The notes under the pieces were generated by a model. It worked only from the letters and a program-made list of their open reading frames with translations, searched no databases and was not told the origin of the DNA. A DNA stretch of 64,000 nt from Oscillospiraceae bacterium (GTDB taxonomy: Bacteria; Bacillota; Clostridia; Oscillospirales; Oscillospiraceae), in NCBI GenBank assembly GCA_017552325.1, contig JAFZQE010000082.1, positions 19,715 to 83,714 on the forward strand, read 5' to 3'. The position numbers and the translations under genes were made by a program. Positions 1-11,800 of the stretch are shown here, piece after piece. Position 1 is the stretch's first letter, and the number at the start of each line of letters is the position of its first letter.

Positions 1-275
1 ATATCCGCTACCTCGACGAGGCGGAGGAGTTCATCATCACGGACGAGACCGGATGGCGGATTCTGAACGTCTCCAGCCGTGCCTACGGCCTGGACGGCGC
101 CTGGGTGTTCCGCATCTATATCCCCGGCTCGCCGTATTACCGTCTGCCGCAGAGCTTTACCGCCTGGTACGGGAACACGGTTGAGCTCGCTAACAGCCCG
201 GTGGAGCTCCCCACCTGGGGCTTCTGGAATCCCGTCGACGGCTCCGCCTTCGGCACTGTGCAGCTGCAGGACTGA
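1..275 (+). CDS. C-terminal part of an unidentified protein (start outside window)
   Basis: An open frame runs from base 3 to a TGA at 273-275 and gives about 90 residues ending in GTVQLQD. The fragment is rich in aromatic residues and beta-type sequence (WVFRIYIPG, YYRLPQSF, TWGFWNP), which would suit an extracytoplasmic or beta-rich domain. I do not recognise a family. Hairpins follow the stop at once, so this is probably the last gene of its transcription unit. The missing N-terminus prevents any functional call. Confidence 0.55.
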   Translation, partial: IRYLDEAEEFIITDETGWRILNVSSRAYGLDGAWVFRIYIPGSPYYRLPQSFTAWYGNTVELANSPVELPTWGFWNPVDGSAFGTVQLQD

Positions 276-290
276 AAAACAAAACATGAA

Positions 291-502
291 GAACGCCGCC
301 GTTACCCGGCGGCGTTCTCAGCTGTCGACGAAGTGTCGACAGCTTGAAAGCAAAAACGGGAACTTCAAAAAAGCTCCCGTTTTTGCAGGATCGGACGTGA
401 AGAGGGGACTCCCATCCCCTCTTCACAATCACCCCATGCAAGTCGATCCTTGATCCAACGGGTTTGTGTACAGTCTGAAAGGGCCGCCGGGTTTCCGGCG
501 GC
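291..502. repeat. Cluster of four to five inverted repeats between genes
   Basis: The roughly 330-base gap between the first gene and the methylase holds consecutive perfect inverted repeats: 291-301/307-317 (11 bp), 321-329/335-343 (9 bp), 350-361/375-386 (12 bp), 397-408/415-426 (12 bp) and 483-490/495-502 (8 bp). Only the last is followed by a T-rich tract on the plus strand. The first is followed by a T-rich tract on the minus strand. Apart from these and the promoter at 541-568 I see nothing else in the gap. Confidence 0.75.
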
Positions 503-510
503 TTTCTCGT
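477..510 (+). terminator. Intrinsic terminator upstream of the TrmH-family gene
   Basis: GCCGCCGG (483-490) pairs with CCGGCGGC (495-502) around a GTTT loop, and TTTCTCG follows. It lies 30 bases before the promoter of the next gene, so it insulates the two transcription units. Confidence 0.6.
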
Positions 511-540
511 TTTCGCTCCGCGTAAGAATTGTTTTTGCAC

Positions 541-568
541 TTGAAAAATCGAAAAAAATGTGTATCAT
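541..568 (+). promoter_or_regulatory. Candidate sigma-A promoter for the TrmH-family gene
   Basis: TTGAAA at 541-546 and TATCAT at 563-568 are separated by 16 bases. They sit 38 bases before the chosen TTG start at 606, downstream of the terminator. Confidence 0.5.
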
Positions 569-605
569 AATACATTGTTATTATAATTCGGAAGGCGGCG
601 CTGTT

Positions 606-1355
606 TTGGAGACGCTGAGCTCGAGAAAAAACGCATATATCCGCCATCTTCGGCTCCTCGCCGACGACGCGGAATACCGCCGCGCGCGGGGACAGTTTCT
701 CTGCGACGGCGCGAAGACCCTGCGCGAGGCGCTGCGCTTCGGCGCGAGGATCGTCTCCGTGCTCTGGCGCGACGCGCCGCAGGAGATCGAAGGGCTGGAA
801 GGCTGCGCGCAGTACGTCGCGCCCGGCGATCTCTTCGACTACGCCTCGCCGCTAAAGAACAGCCCCGGGCCGCTCTTCGCCGTTGCGATCCGCGGCTGCG
901 GCAAGCCGGGAAAACTGCAAAACGCGATCGTCCTGGAGAACGTGCAGGACCCCGGCAACGTCGGCACCGTGATCCGCACCGCGAACGCCTTTCGGATCGG
1001 AGCCGTGATCCTGACCGGCAGCTGCGCCGACCTCTATCAGCCGAAGACCGTCCGCGCCACGATGGGCGCGATCTTTAGGCAGCCGGTGATCACGATGGAG
1101 CGGGACTATCTCCGCGATTTTCTGAACGATCAGGGCCTGCCGCTCTACTGCGCGGCGCTGAGCGATCAGGCCGCCGACCTGCGCGGTATTTCTCTGCGCC
1201 ATGCCGCCGTCGCGATCGGCAGCGAGGGGCAGGGCCTCAGCGCTGAGCTGCTCGCGATGTGCGACGGTCAGGTGATCATTCCGATGAACCCGGACAGCGA
1301 ATCGCTCAACGCCGCGGTGGCCGCCTCGGTCATCATGTGGGAAATGGCAAGATAA
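606..1355 (+). CDS. TrmH/SpoU-family RNA 2'-O-methyltransferase
   Basis: This is a SAM-dependent methylase that would 2'-O-methylate a ribose in rRNA or tRNA. It has the three SPOUT motifs in order: NVQDPGNVGTVIRTANAF (motif 1), AIGSEGQGLS (motif 2) and MNPDSESLNAAVAASVIMWE near the end (motif 3). The N-terminal 80 residues match the substrate-binding domain of the TsnR/RlmB branch. I chose the TTG at 606 because GGAAGG lies ten bases upstream and the longer frame would run back through a terminator and promoter. The product is about 249 residues, normal for the family. The exact target nucleotide cannot be told from sequence. dprA follows after 18 bases. Confidence 0.88.
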   Translation: METLSSRKNAYIRHLRLLADDAEYRRARGQFLCDGAKTLREALRFGARIVSVLWRDAPQEIEGLEGCAQYVAPGDLFDYASPLKNSPGPLFAVAIRGCGKPGKLQNAIVLENVQDPGNVGTVIRTANAFRIGAVILTGSCADLYQPKTVRATMGAIFRQPVITMERDYLRDFLNDQGLPLYCAALSDQAADLRGISLRHAAVAIGSEGQGLSAELLAMCDGQVIIPMNPDSESLNAAVAASVIMWEMAR

Positions 1356-1373
1356 AGGAAGGGGAGGGCCGCA

Positions 1374-2603
1374 ATGGCTTCCATGAAATACTGGATCTGG
1401 CTGTCTTCGCTGGCAAGGCTGCGGCCGATCGAAAAAGCGGCGGTGCTGAAGGCCTATTCCGACCCAGAGGCCGCGTTTTTCGCGCCGAAGGGCGATCTTG
1501 GCCTCATCGAAGGCCTGCGCGAGAGCGCCGCGGAGGCGCTGGAGGAGCGCGACCTCGGCGAGGCCAATCGCATCCTCGCCGCCTGCGACGAGCAGAACCT
1601 CCGCGTGATCTCCCTGCAGGACACGCTCTATCCCCGGCGGCTGAAGCAGATCTACGCGCCGCCTCCCGTGATCTATGTCAAGGGGCGGCTGCTTGATCTG
1701 GACGAGGAGGCGGCGATCGCCGTCGTCGGAACGCGCGGCGCGACACCCTACGGACTGTCCGTAGCACGCGAGCTTGCGGGCGGGATCGTCCGCTGCGGCG
1801 GCGCGGTGCTCTCCGGCCTCGGCCAGGGCATCGACGGCGAGGCTGCCAAGGCCGCGCTGGAGGCCGGCGGCCCCTGCATCGGCGTGCTCGGCACCTCCCA
1901 TCAGGAGGCGACGGGCTGGCTGGCCCGCCAGGTGGCGGATTTCGGCCTGCTGATCAGTGAATACGCGCCCGGCACGCCCTCTCAGCGCTACTTCTTCCGC
2001 GAGCGCAACCGCATCACCGCCGGCCTCTCCGTCGGCGTGGTCGTGGTCGAGGCGCCGGAGCGAAGCGGTGCGCTGCTCTTCGCGGAGGAGGCGGCCGAGC
2101 TCGGCAAAGAGGTCTTCGCCGTGCCCGGTGCGGTCGACGCTGTCAACAGCGTCGGAACGATCCGTCTGATCAAGGACGGCGCCGCGCCCGTCACCTGCGC
2201 CTGGGACGTGATGCAGGACTTCGCCGCGCTCTTCCCGGGAAAGATCCGCCGCGCGGCCTCCGGGACGCAGAAGACACTGCTTCAGAGCGCGGAGGAAAAG
2301 CTCCCGCCGCCCGAAAAAGAAGCGCCCGCGGACGCAAAGCCGCCGGAGATCGACAAAAAAAGCGTTGACAGCGGCGGAGTGCGGGACTATATTGACTGGA
2401 AAGAACAGCTGAAGAGCCTCAATGAGGACCAGCTGAAAATCATCTCCGCGATCGAGAAGGAAGCGACGCACATCGACGACATCGTGGAGGAGACCGGACT
2501 CGGCGCGGCCAAGGTGCTGGCGCAGCTGACCGTGCTGGAGATCAAGGGCTACGTCCGCCGCGAGGCGGGACGGCGCGTCGCATTGAAAATCACGAAAAAG
2601 TGA
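1374..2603 (+). CDS. dprA: DNA-processing protein DprA (Smf)
   Basis: DprA binds incoming single-stranded DNA and loads RecA during natural transformation. The 409-residue protein has the Rossmann-like core at about residues 110-300 (VGTRGATPYG, SGLGQGIDGEAA, FRERNRITAG, ERSGALLFAEEAA, FAVPG) and a C-terminal winged helix at about 345-409. Several usually conserved positions differ: the GARGID motif reads GLGQGID, the following AH pair reads AA, and the YP loop is absent. The start has GGAGGG just upstream. It lies directly before topA, the usual arrangement in Firmicutes. No other competence gene is in the window. Confidence 0.93.
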   Translation: MASMKYWIWLSSLARLRPIEKAAVLKAYSDPEAAFFAPKGDLGLIEGLRESAAEALEERDLGEANRILAACDEQNLRVISLQDTLYPRRLKQIYAPPPVIYVKGRLLDLDEEAAIAVVGTRGATPYGLSVARELAGGIVRCGGAVLSGLGQGIDGEAAKAALEAGGPCIGVLGTSHQEATGWLARQVADFGLLISEYAPGTPSQRYFFRERNRITAGLSVGVVVVEAPERSGALLFAEEAAELGKEVFAVPGAVDAVNSVGTIRLIKDGAAPVTCAWDVMQDFAALFPGKIRRAASGTQKTLLQSAEEKLPPPEKEAPADAKPPEIDKKSVDSGGVRDYIDWKEQLKSLNEDQLKIISAIEKEATHIDDIVEETGLGAAKVLAQLTVLEIKGYVRREAGRRVALKITKK

Positions 2604-2612
2604 GGACGGAAG

Positions 2613-4823
<2,211 letters not shown>

Positions 4824-4826
4824 GCC

Positions 4827-6152
4827 ATGAATACGGTCACCGTCCTCGGCGCGGGCCTGGCGGGCAGCGAATGCGCCTGGCAGCTTGCCGAACGCGGCAT
4901 CCATGTCCGCCTGGTCGAGATGAAGCCGCACAAAATGACCCCGGCGCACTGCTCGGCCTATTTCGGCGAGCTCGTCTGCTCCAATTCCCTGCGCAGCGAC
5001 GAGCTGACCAACGCCGTCGGTCTGCTGAAGGCCGAAATGCGTAAAATGGGCTCGCTGATCATGTTCAGCGCCGATCTCAACCGCGTGGCCGCCGGCGGCG
5101 CGCTGGCCGTCGACCGCGTGGGCTTTGCCCGCACGATCACGGAAAAGCTCCGCAGCCACCCGAACGTCGAGGTCGTCGAGGCCGAGGCGACCGAGATCCC
5201 CGAGGGGGAGGTCGTCGTAGCGACCGGGCCGCTGTCGAGCGACGCGATCGCCGACGCGATCGCCCGCCGCTGCCCGGAGAGCGACCTGCATTTCTACGAC
5301 GCGGTCGCGCCTATCGTCACGCTCGAGAGCGTGGATATGGACAGCGCCTTCTTCGCCTCCCGCTACGACAAGGGGACGGCAGATTATGTAAACTGCCCGA
5401 TGGACAGGGACGAGTATCTGGCCTTCGTGACCGAGCTTGCCACCGCAAAGGAGGCCGAGGTGCACGGCTTCGACGACGGCGGCGTTTTTGAGGGCTGCAT
5501 GCCGGTGGAGGTCATGGCTCGCCGCGGCGTCGACACGCTGCGCTACGGGCCGCTCAAGCCGGTCGGACTGAAGGATCCGCGCACCGGGAAGGAGAACTAC
5601 GCGGTCGTGCAGCTCCGGCGCGACAATGCGGACGGGACGCTGTACAACATGGTCGGCTTCCAGACGCATCTGACCTGGGCCGAGCAGCGCCGCGTGTTCA
5701 CGATGATCCCGGCGCTCCGAAACGCGGAATTCGTCCGCTTCGGCGTCATGCACCGCAACACCTATCTCAACAGCCCGCAGCTGCTGGACCGCTATTATCG
5801 CCTGCGCAGCGACCCGCGCATCAGCTTCGCCGGGCAGATGACCGGCGTGGAGGGCTATGTCGAGTCTTCTGCCAGCGGCATGCTGGTCGGCATCGAGACC
5901 GCTGCCCGCGTGCTCGGCCTGCCACCCGTGGATTTCCCGCAGGAGACGGCCATCGGCGCGCTGGGGCTCTATATCTCCGGCGGCAGCGTCGGCGATTTCC
6001 AGCCGATGAACATCAATTTCGGCATCATTTCCCCGCTCGGCCACCGCGTCAAGGGCAAGCGCAACAAAAACGCGGCCATTTCCGAGCGTTCCCTCGCCAT
6101 CATCGACGAGATCATGAACAAGGAGGTCTTTCACTGTGAGGATCATCATTGA
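4827..6152 (+). CDS. trmFO: Methylenetetrahydrofolate-tRNA-(uracil-5-)-methyltransferase TrmFO
   Basis: This FAD enzyme forms ribothymidine at position 54 of tRNAs using methylene-tetrahydrofolate and NAD(P)H. The N-terminus has the dinucleotide-binding signature VTVLGAGLAGSECAW followed by VRLVEMKP. Further family blocks are VCSNSLRSDELTNAVGLLK, ATGPLSSDA, FAGQMTGVEGYVESSASG and GLYISGG. The length of 441 residues fits the family. It directly follows topA, as in many Firmicutes, and its last 17 bases overlap plsX. Confidence 0.97.
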   Translation: MNTVTVLGAGLAGSECAWQLAERGIHVRLVEMKPHKMTPAHCSAYFGELVCSNSLRSDELTNAVGLLKAEMRKMGSLIMFSADLNRVAAGGALAVDRVGFARTITEKLRSHPNVEVVEAEATEIPEGEVVVATGPLSSDAIADAIARRCPESDLHFYDAVAPIVTLESVDMDSAFFASRYDKGTADYVNCPMDRDEYLAFVTELATAKEAEVHGFDDGGVFEGCMPVEVMARRGVDTLRYGPLKPVGLKDPRTGKENYAVVQLRRDNADGTLYNMVGFQTHLTWAEQRRVFTMIPALRNAEFVRFGVMHRNTYLNSPQLLDRYYRLRSDPRISFAGQMTGVEGYVESSASGMLVGIETAARVLGLPPVDFPQETAIGALGLYISGGSVGDFQPMNINFGIISPLGHRVKGKRNKNAAISERSLAIIDEIMNKEVFHCEDHH

Positions 6153-7152
6153 CGCCATGGGCGGCGACAACGCGCCTGCCGAGATCGTCAGGGGCGCCGT
6201 CCGCGCTCGCCGCGAGCTCGGCGTGGACGTCACGCTGGTCGGCCGCGAGGAAGAGGTCCGCGCCTGCCTGGAAAACGAGGGCTGCACGGATATCGAAATC
6301 GTCGACGCGCGCGACGTGATCACGATGGAGGACGATCCCAGCACGGCGACCCGCCGCAAGAAGGACGCCTCGATGACGGTCGCGCTGAACCTGCTGCGCG
6401 ACGGCAGGGGCGACGCGGTCGTCTCCGCCGGTTCCACCGGCGCGCTGCTGACCGGGGCGACGCTGATCGTCAAGCGCATCCGCGGCATCCGCCGCGCGGC
6501 GATGGCGCCGGTGCTGCCCGCGGGCGAGCACGGCGTGATGCTGATCGACTGCGGCGCGAACGTCGAGTGCACGGCGGAATACCTGCTGCAGTTCGCGTAT
6601 ATGGGCAGCTTCTACATGAAGAAGATGACGGGCTGTGAAAAGCCGCGCGTCGGGCTGCTGAATGTCGGCACCGAGGATACGAAGGGCGGTGCGCTGCAGC
6701 ACGAGGCCTTCGCGCTGCTCAAAAAGGCCGGCGACGAGGGCCGCATCAACTTCATCGGCAACGTCGAGGGCACCGACGTGTTCGGCGGCAAAGCAGAGGT
6801 CGTCGTGACCGACGGCTTCACCGGAAACGTCCTGCTCAAGGGCTCCGAGGGCGTCATCAAGTTCATGATGAAATCGCTCAAGGGCGTGTTTTATAAAAAC
6901 CTGAAGAGCAAGCTGGCCGCGCTCGTCCTGAAAAAGGATCTCAGTGCGATGAAAAAGTCGCTGGACGTCAACGAGATCGGCGGCACGGCCTTTGTAGGCA
7001 TCAGCAAGCCGGTCGTCAAGGCGCACGGCTCCTCCAACGCCGCGAGCCTCTTCGCGGCGGCCCGCCAGGCGAAGATCTTCGCCGAGAGCGGCATCATCGA
7101 GCAGATCGAGGCCAACATCGATTACATGAAGATCGAGAGCGAACATGCGTAA
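6136..7152 (+). CDS. plsX: Phosphate acyltransferase PlsX
   Basis: PlsX converts acyl-ACP to acyl-phosphate for phospholipid synthesis at the membrane surface. The 338-residue sequence opens with RIIIDAMGGDNAP and contains SAGSTGALLTGATL, GVMLIDCGAN, GLLNVGTED, VVTDGFTGNVLLK and GTAFVG, all family blocks. Translation starts at a GTG inside the end of trmFO, so coupling is likely. Its own end overlaps rnc by eight bases. The acyl carrier protein gene that usually separates plsX from rnc is absent here. Confidence 0.97.
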   Translation: MRIIIDAMGGDNAPAEIVRGAVRARRELGVDVTLVGREEEVRACLENEGCTDIEIVDARDVITMEDDPSTATRRKKDASMTVALNLLRDGRGDAVVSAGSTGALLTGATLIVKRIRGIRRAAMAPVLPAGEHGVMLIDCGANVECTAEYLLQFAYMGSFYMKKMTGCEKPRVGLLNVGTEDTKGGALQHEAFALLKKAGDEGRINFIGNVEGTDVFGGKAEVVVTDGFTGNVLLKGSEGVIKFMMKSLKGVFYKNLKSKLAALVLKKDLSAMKKSLDVNEIGGTAFVGISKPVVKAHGSSNAASLFAAARQAKIFAESGIIEQIEANIDYMKIESEHA

Positions 7153-7822
7153 TCTGGAAGAAAAGCTGGGATACAGCTTCAAAAACCTGTCTCTGCTGGA
7201 AACGGCGCTGACCCACAGCTCCTATGCCAACGAAAAGCACGCGCCTGGCGTTGAGAGCTACGAGCGCCTGGAGTTTCTGGGCGATTCGATCCTCGGCCTC
7301 GTGACGGCGGACTTTCTCTATCAGCATGAGCCGCGTCTGCCCGAGGGCCGCATGACCCGCCTGCGCGCGGAGCTCGTCTGCGAGGCGAGCCTGTATCAGG
7401 TCGCGCTCAGTCTCGGCCTGGGGGACTGCATGCGTCTCGGCCGCGGCGAGGAGCACAGTGGCGGGCGGGAGCGCCCGTCGATCCTGGCCGACATGGTGGA
7501 GGCGATCATCGCCGCCATGTACCTGGACGGCGGGCTGGACGCGGCGCGCCGCTTCATCCTCGGACAGGTGCTGAACGAGGTGCAGATCGGCGAGGCTCAT
7601 CAGACGGTCGATTATAAGACCGAGCTGCAGGAGCTCGTGCAGCAGAAGCCGGGCCGCGTCATCAGCTACGAGATGACCGGCGAATCCGGCCCGGACCATG
7701 ACAAGCGATTTTATTTCCGCGTCAGCGTCGACGGCAGGGCCGTCGGCGAGGGCGAGGGCCGCACGAAGAAAGAGGCGGAGCAGATGGCTGCCAGCCGCGC
7801 GCTGGAGGCGCTGCGTTCGTGA
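7145..7822 (+). CDS. rnc: Ribonuclease III
   Basis: Double-strand-specific endoribonuclease for rRNA and mRNA processing. The catalytic domain carries the signature ERLEFLGDSILGLV and the second acidic cluster DMVEAIIAAMYLDGG. The C-terminal third is a double-stranded RNA-binding domain (DYKTELQELVQQ to the end, TKKEAEQMAASRALEAL). At 225 residues it has normal length. The start overlaps plsX by eight bases and the end overlaps the radical SAM gene by four. Confidence 0.97.
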   Translation: MRNLEEKLGYSFKNLSLLETALTHSSYANEKHAPGVESYERLEFLGDSILGLVTADFLYQHEPRLPEGRMTRLRAELVCEASLYQVALSLGLGDCMRLGRGEEHSGGRERPSILADMVEAIIAAMYLDGGLDAARRFILGQVLNEVQIGEAHQTVDYKTELQELVQQKPGRVISYEMTGESGPDHDKRFYFRVSVDGRAVGEGEGRTKKEAEQMAASRALEALRS

Positions 7823-8838
7823 GCGCGAGAGCGTCCATCCTGCCCGTCTTCGTGCCGCATCTGGGCTGTCCGCACGACTGCGTGTTCTGCAATCAGCGCC
7901 GAATCACCGGCGAGCTGAGCCCCGCAGACGCGGGGACGGTGCGGGAGGCCCTGTCTGCCGCGGCTGCCTTGCCCGGAGACGCGGGAAAGCGGCAGCTGGC
8001 CTTTTTTGGGGGCAGCTTCACGGCGATCCCGGAGGCGCAGCAGGAGGAGCTTCTCTCCGCCGCGCAGGAGGGGATCGAGCAGGGGATCATCGGCTCGATC
8101 CGTCTGTCCACGCGCCCGGACGCCGTCGACGGGGCCGTGCTGGCCCGCCTGCGGCGATATGGCGTCGAGACCGTCGAGCTCGGCGCGCAGTCGATGGACG
8201 ACGAGGTGCTGCGCCTTTCCGGGCGCGGGCACACGGCGGAGGACGTCCGCCGCGCCGCGCGGCTGGTGAAGGAGGCCGGTTTTCGGCTGATCCTGCAGAT
8301 GATGACCGGCCTGCCCGGCGATACGGAGGAAAAGAGCCTGTCGACAGCGCGGGAGCTCATTTCCCTGCGGCCGGACGGGGTGCGCATCTACCCGACGGTC
8401 GTCGTGCGCGACACGGCGCTGTATGAGCTCTGGCGGCGCGGCGTATACCGCGAGCACACGGTGGAGGACGCCGTGCGCCTTTGCGCGAAGCTCTTGCCGC
8501 TCTTTGAAGCGGCGGGGATCCCGGTGATCCGTCTCGGGCTCAACCCCACGGAGGAGCTGTCCGGAGGCGGCGCCGCGGCCGGGGCCTATCATCCGGCCCT
8601 CGGCGAGCTGGTGCGCTCCCGCATCCTGCGGGAAAAGGCGGAGCTGCTGCTGGAGGGCACAGAACCCGGCAGCCGGGCCGTGCTGGCCGTTCAGCCGCGT
8701 CTGCTGTCGCAGATGCTGGGTCCGAAGCGCGCCAATGTGAGCTTCCTTCGCGGGCGCTTCGGCCTGTCGGAGCTCCGGGTCGTGCCTGATCCTTCGATCT
8801 GCGCGGAAATCGAAGCGGTTTCCGTTGAAAAACCGTGA
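7819..8838 (+). CDS. Radical SAM protein (Elp3-like, rnc-smc linked)
   Basis: A radical SAM protein of 339 residues. The CxxxCxxC cluster motif is Cys17, Cys21 and Cys24 (GCPHDCVFC), followed by FFGGSFTAIP, STRPDAV, TVELGAQSMDDEVL and LQMMTGLPGDT, which are typical of the Elp3/oxygen-independent coproporphyrinogen oxidase-like superfamily. It starts with GTG overlapping rnc by four bases. This gene sits between rnc and smc in many Clostridia, but its substrate is not established, so no symbol is given. It lacks the acetyltransferase domain of full Elp3. Confidence 0.85.
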   Translation: MSARASILPVFVPHLGCPHDCVFCNQRRITGELSPADAGTVREALSAAAALPGDAGKRQLAFFGGSFTAIPEAQQEELLSAAQEGIEQGIIGSIRLSTRPDAVDGAVLARLRRYGVETVELGAQSMDDEVLRLSGRGHTAEDVRRAARLVKEAGFRLILQMMTGLPGDTEEKSLSTARELISLRPDGVRIYPTVVVRDTALYELWRRGVYREHTVEDAVRLCAKLLPLFEAAGIPVIRLGLNPTEELSGGGAAAGAYHPALGELVRSRILREKAELLLEGTEPGSRAVLAVQPRLLSQMLGPKRANVSFLRGRFGLSELRVVPDPSICAEIEAVSVEKP

Positions 8839-8853
8839 GAAATGCGATATAAT
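8825..8853 (+). promoter_or_regulatory. Promoter for smc-ftsY
   Basis: TTGAAA at 8825-8830 and TATAAT at 8848-8853 with a 17-base spacer. The -35 box lies in the last codons of the radical SAM gene. This gives smc its own promoter in addition to read-through. Confidence 0.7.
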
Positions 8854-8889
8854 AACATAGTTATTTTGTCATAAACGAGGGACTTTGCT

Positions 8890-11800
8890 TTGTACTTAAA
8901 GGCACTGGAGATTCAAGGCTTCAAGAGCTTCCCGGACAAGACGAGGCTCAGCTTTGAAAAGGAGATCACCGCGATCGTCGGTCCCAACGGATCGGGAAAA
9001 TCGAATATCGCCGACGCGGTCCTCTGGGTCATGGGCGAGCAGCGCAGCAAGGCGCTGCGCGGCAGCAAGATGGAGGACGTGATCTTCGGCGGCACCGAAA
9101 AGCGCGGCAAGCTCGGCTATGCGCAGGTCTCGCTGATCCTTGACAACTCCGGCCGCATCATCGACTCGGACAACGAGGAGATCATGCTGACCCGCCGCCT
9201 GTACCGCAGCGGCGAGAGCGAATACACGATCAACCGCGAGACCGTCCGTCTGAAGGACATCCACAGCCTGCTGATGGACACCGGACTGGGGCGCGACGGC
9301 TATTCGATCATCGGCCAGGGGCGCATCGCGGAGATCGTCTCCTCCCGCAGCACCGACCGCCGCGAGGTCTTTGAGGAGGCCGCGGGCATCTCGCGCTTCC
9401 GCTACCGCAAGGAGGAGGCCGAGCGCAAGCTCGAAAAGACCGAAGAAAACCTCCTGCGCATCAACGACAAGATCGAAGAGCTGGAGCTGCAGGTCGGGCC
9501 GCTGAAAAGGCAGTCCGAGATCGCGAAGAAATACCTCGTTCTGCGCGACGAGCTGCGCGTGAAGGAGATCTCCGTCTGGATGCTGACGCTCGAGAAGCTG
9601 CACGCCCAGTCGGAAGCCGCCGCGCTGGAGCACGAGCAGACGAAGGAGCAGCTCGAGCGCGCCAAAAGCGAGCTGGAGGCGCTCTATGCTTCCTCCGAGA
9701 GCATCAGCGAGCGCATGCACAACAAGGACGTCGAGACAGAGCGGATCCGCGACCGGCTCTCTGCGGCCGAATCGGCCGTCGCCGAGTGCGAATCCGCGGC
9801 CGCCGTGCTGCGCGGCAGCGTGAAAAACACGCAGGACAGCCTGCAGCGGATGCTGCTGGACATGGCCGAGCAGGAGACCCGCGTGCGCGAGCTTCGCGGC
9901 CAGATCGAGCAGAACCAGGAGCGCATCGAGGCCCTTCAGACCGAGCTGAAGAGCGCGGAGGAGGAGCTCGGGCGCAACGCCAACGTCCTCGATGGCTGCC
10001 GCATGAAGCTCAAAAGCCGCGAGGACATGCTGCAGCAGCTCGGCGAGCGGGCGACGAAGCTCGCCGTCGAGACGCAGAGCACCGACGCGCGCATCCGGAT
10101 GCTGCGCGACATGGAAAAGGACTACGAGGGCTATTCCCGCGCAGTCAAGACCGTCATGCAGGAGGCAGGACGCGGCGTGCTCCGCGGCGTCCACGGCCCG
10201 GCGGCCAATCTCCTGCGCGCCAACGACGAGTGCGCCCTCGCGATCGAGACGGCGCTCGGCGCCGCGGCGCAGCACATCGTCGTCGACACGCAGAACGACG
10301 GCAAGGCGGCCATTGAGCTGCTGAAAAAGAAAGATTCCGGCCGCGCGACATTCCTGCCGCTGGACACGATCCGCGGCGGCGTGATGCGCGACGCGCCGGT
10401 GAACGACCCGGGCTTCGTCGGAGTCGCGGTCGACCTGGTCAGCTTTGACGAGCCCTACCGGGAGATTTTCAACAATCTGCTCGGCCGCACCGTCGTGGCC
10501 GAGAGCATGAGCGACGCGATCCGCATGTCGAACGCAAGCGGGAACCGCGTGCGCATCGTGACGCTGGACGGTCAGATGATCAACGCCGGCGGCTCGATGA
10601 CCGGCGGCAGCGCGGCCAAGGGCACGGGCGTCCTGTCCCGCGCCAACGAGCTGGACAAGCTGCAGAAGCGGCGGGAAAAGCTCGCCGGACAGGAGAGCGC
10701 CTGTCAGGCGGAGCTGGAGCGTGCGCGCAGCCAGCTCGCCGGCGTCCGCTATCAGCTGGACATGGCCCTGGAGGATCAGACCGCGCTCACGAGCCGGAAG
10801 TCCTCGCTGGAGGCCGAGCAGCGCGCCACGCAGAGCGCCGTGCATCAGCTGCAGCTGCTGCTCGACAGCCTCAGCGGCGACAGCGAAGGCCGCCAGCGCG
10901 CGGTCCGGGCCGAGGAGGACAGGATCGAGGAGCTGAAGGAGCAGATCCGGCAGAAGGAAAAGGAGCTGCAGCGCCTGCGCGCCGCCTCGCAGGGCGTGCG
11001 CGACGAGATCTCCGCCGTCAGCAAGGCCCGCCTCGAGCTGGAAGGCCGCCGCACCCGCGCCGAAAAGGAGGCGCAGCAGCGAAACGCCGACATCATCGAG
11101 CTTGAGCGCCGCAGCGCCCGCCAGGAGCAGCGCAGGCTCTCGGCCGAGATGGAGGAGAAGCAGATCCTGGACAAGCTCTGGGACAACTACGAGCTGAGCC
11201 ACAGCGCTGCGAATGCACTGCGACAGCCGGTCGACAGCGTGACGCGCTGGAACAAGGAGATCGCCGAGCTGCGGCGCGGCATCAGCGCCCTCGGTACGCC
11301 GAATCTCGGCGCGATCGAGGAATACGAGCGCGTCAGCAGCCGCTATGAATTCCTGACCGGGCAGCGCGACGACGTGGAAAAGGCGAAGAAGGATCTTCTC
11401 GATATCATCCGCAGCGTGACCGGCGAGATGAGAGACGTTTTCGTCGAGAAATTCCGCGAGATCGACGCCTGCTTCCGTGAGACCTTCCTTGAGCTCTTCG
11501 GCGGCGGCAAGGCCGCGCTGGAGCTCGAGGACGAGAACAATGTGCTGGAATGCGGCATCGAGATCAAGGTGCAGCCGCCCGGCAAGACGCTGAGCACGAT
11601 CAGCCTTCTCTCCGGCGGCGAGATGGCCTTCGTGGCGATCGCCCTGTATTTCGCCATTTTGAAGGTGCGGCCGACGCCCTTCTGCGTGATGGACGAGATC
11701 GAGGCCGCGCTGGACGAGTCCAACGTCAGCCGCTTCGCCTCGTACCTGCGGCGCATGGCGGACAAAACGCAGTTCCTTGTCATCACGCACCGCCGCGGCA

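Noticed and set aside
450-605. N-terminal extension of the TrmH-family gene
   Set aside because: It spans a terminator and promoter; TTG 606 has a ribosome site and the right family length.
8896-11790. A 964-residue open frame opposite smc
   Set aside because: It is the antisense shadow of a GC-rich coiled-coil gene; leucine/alanine-rich sequence without domains.
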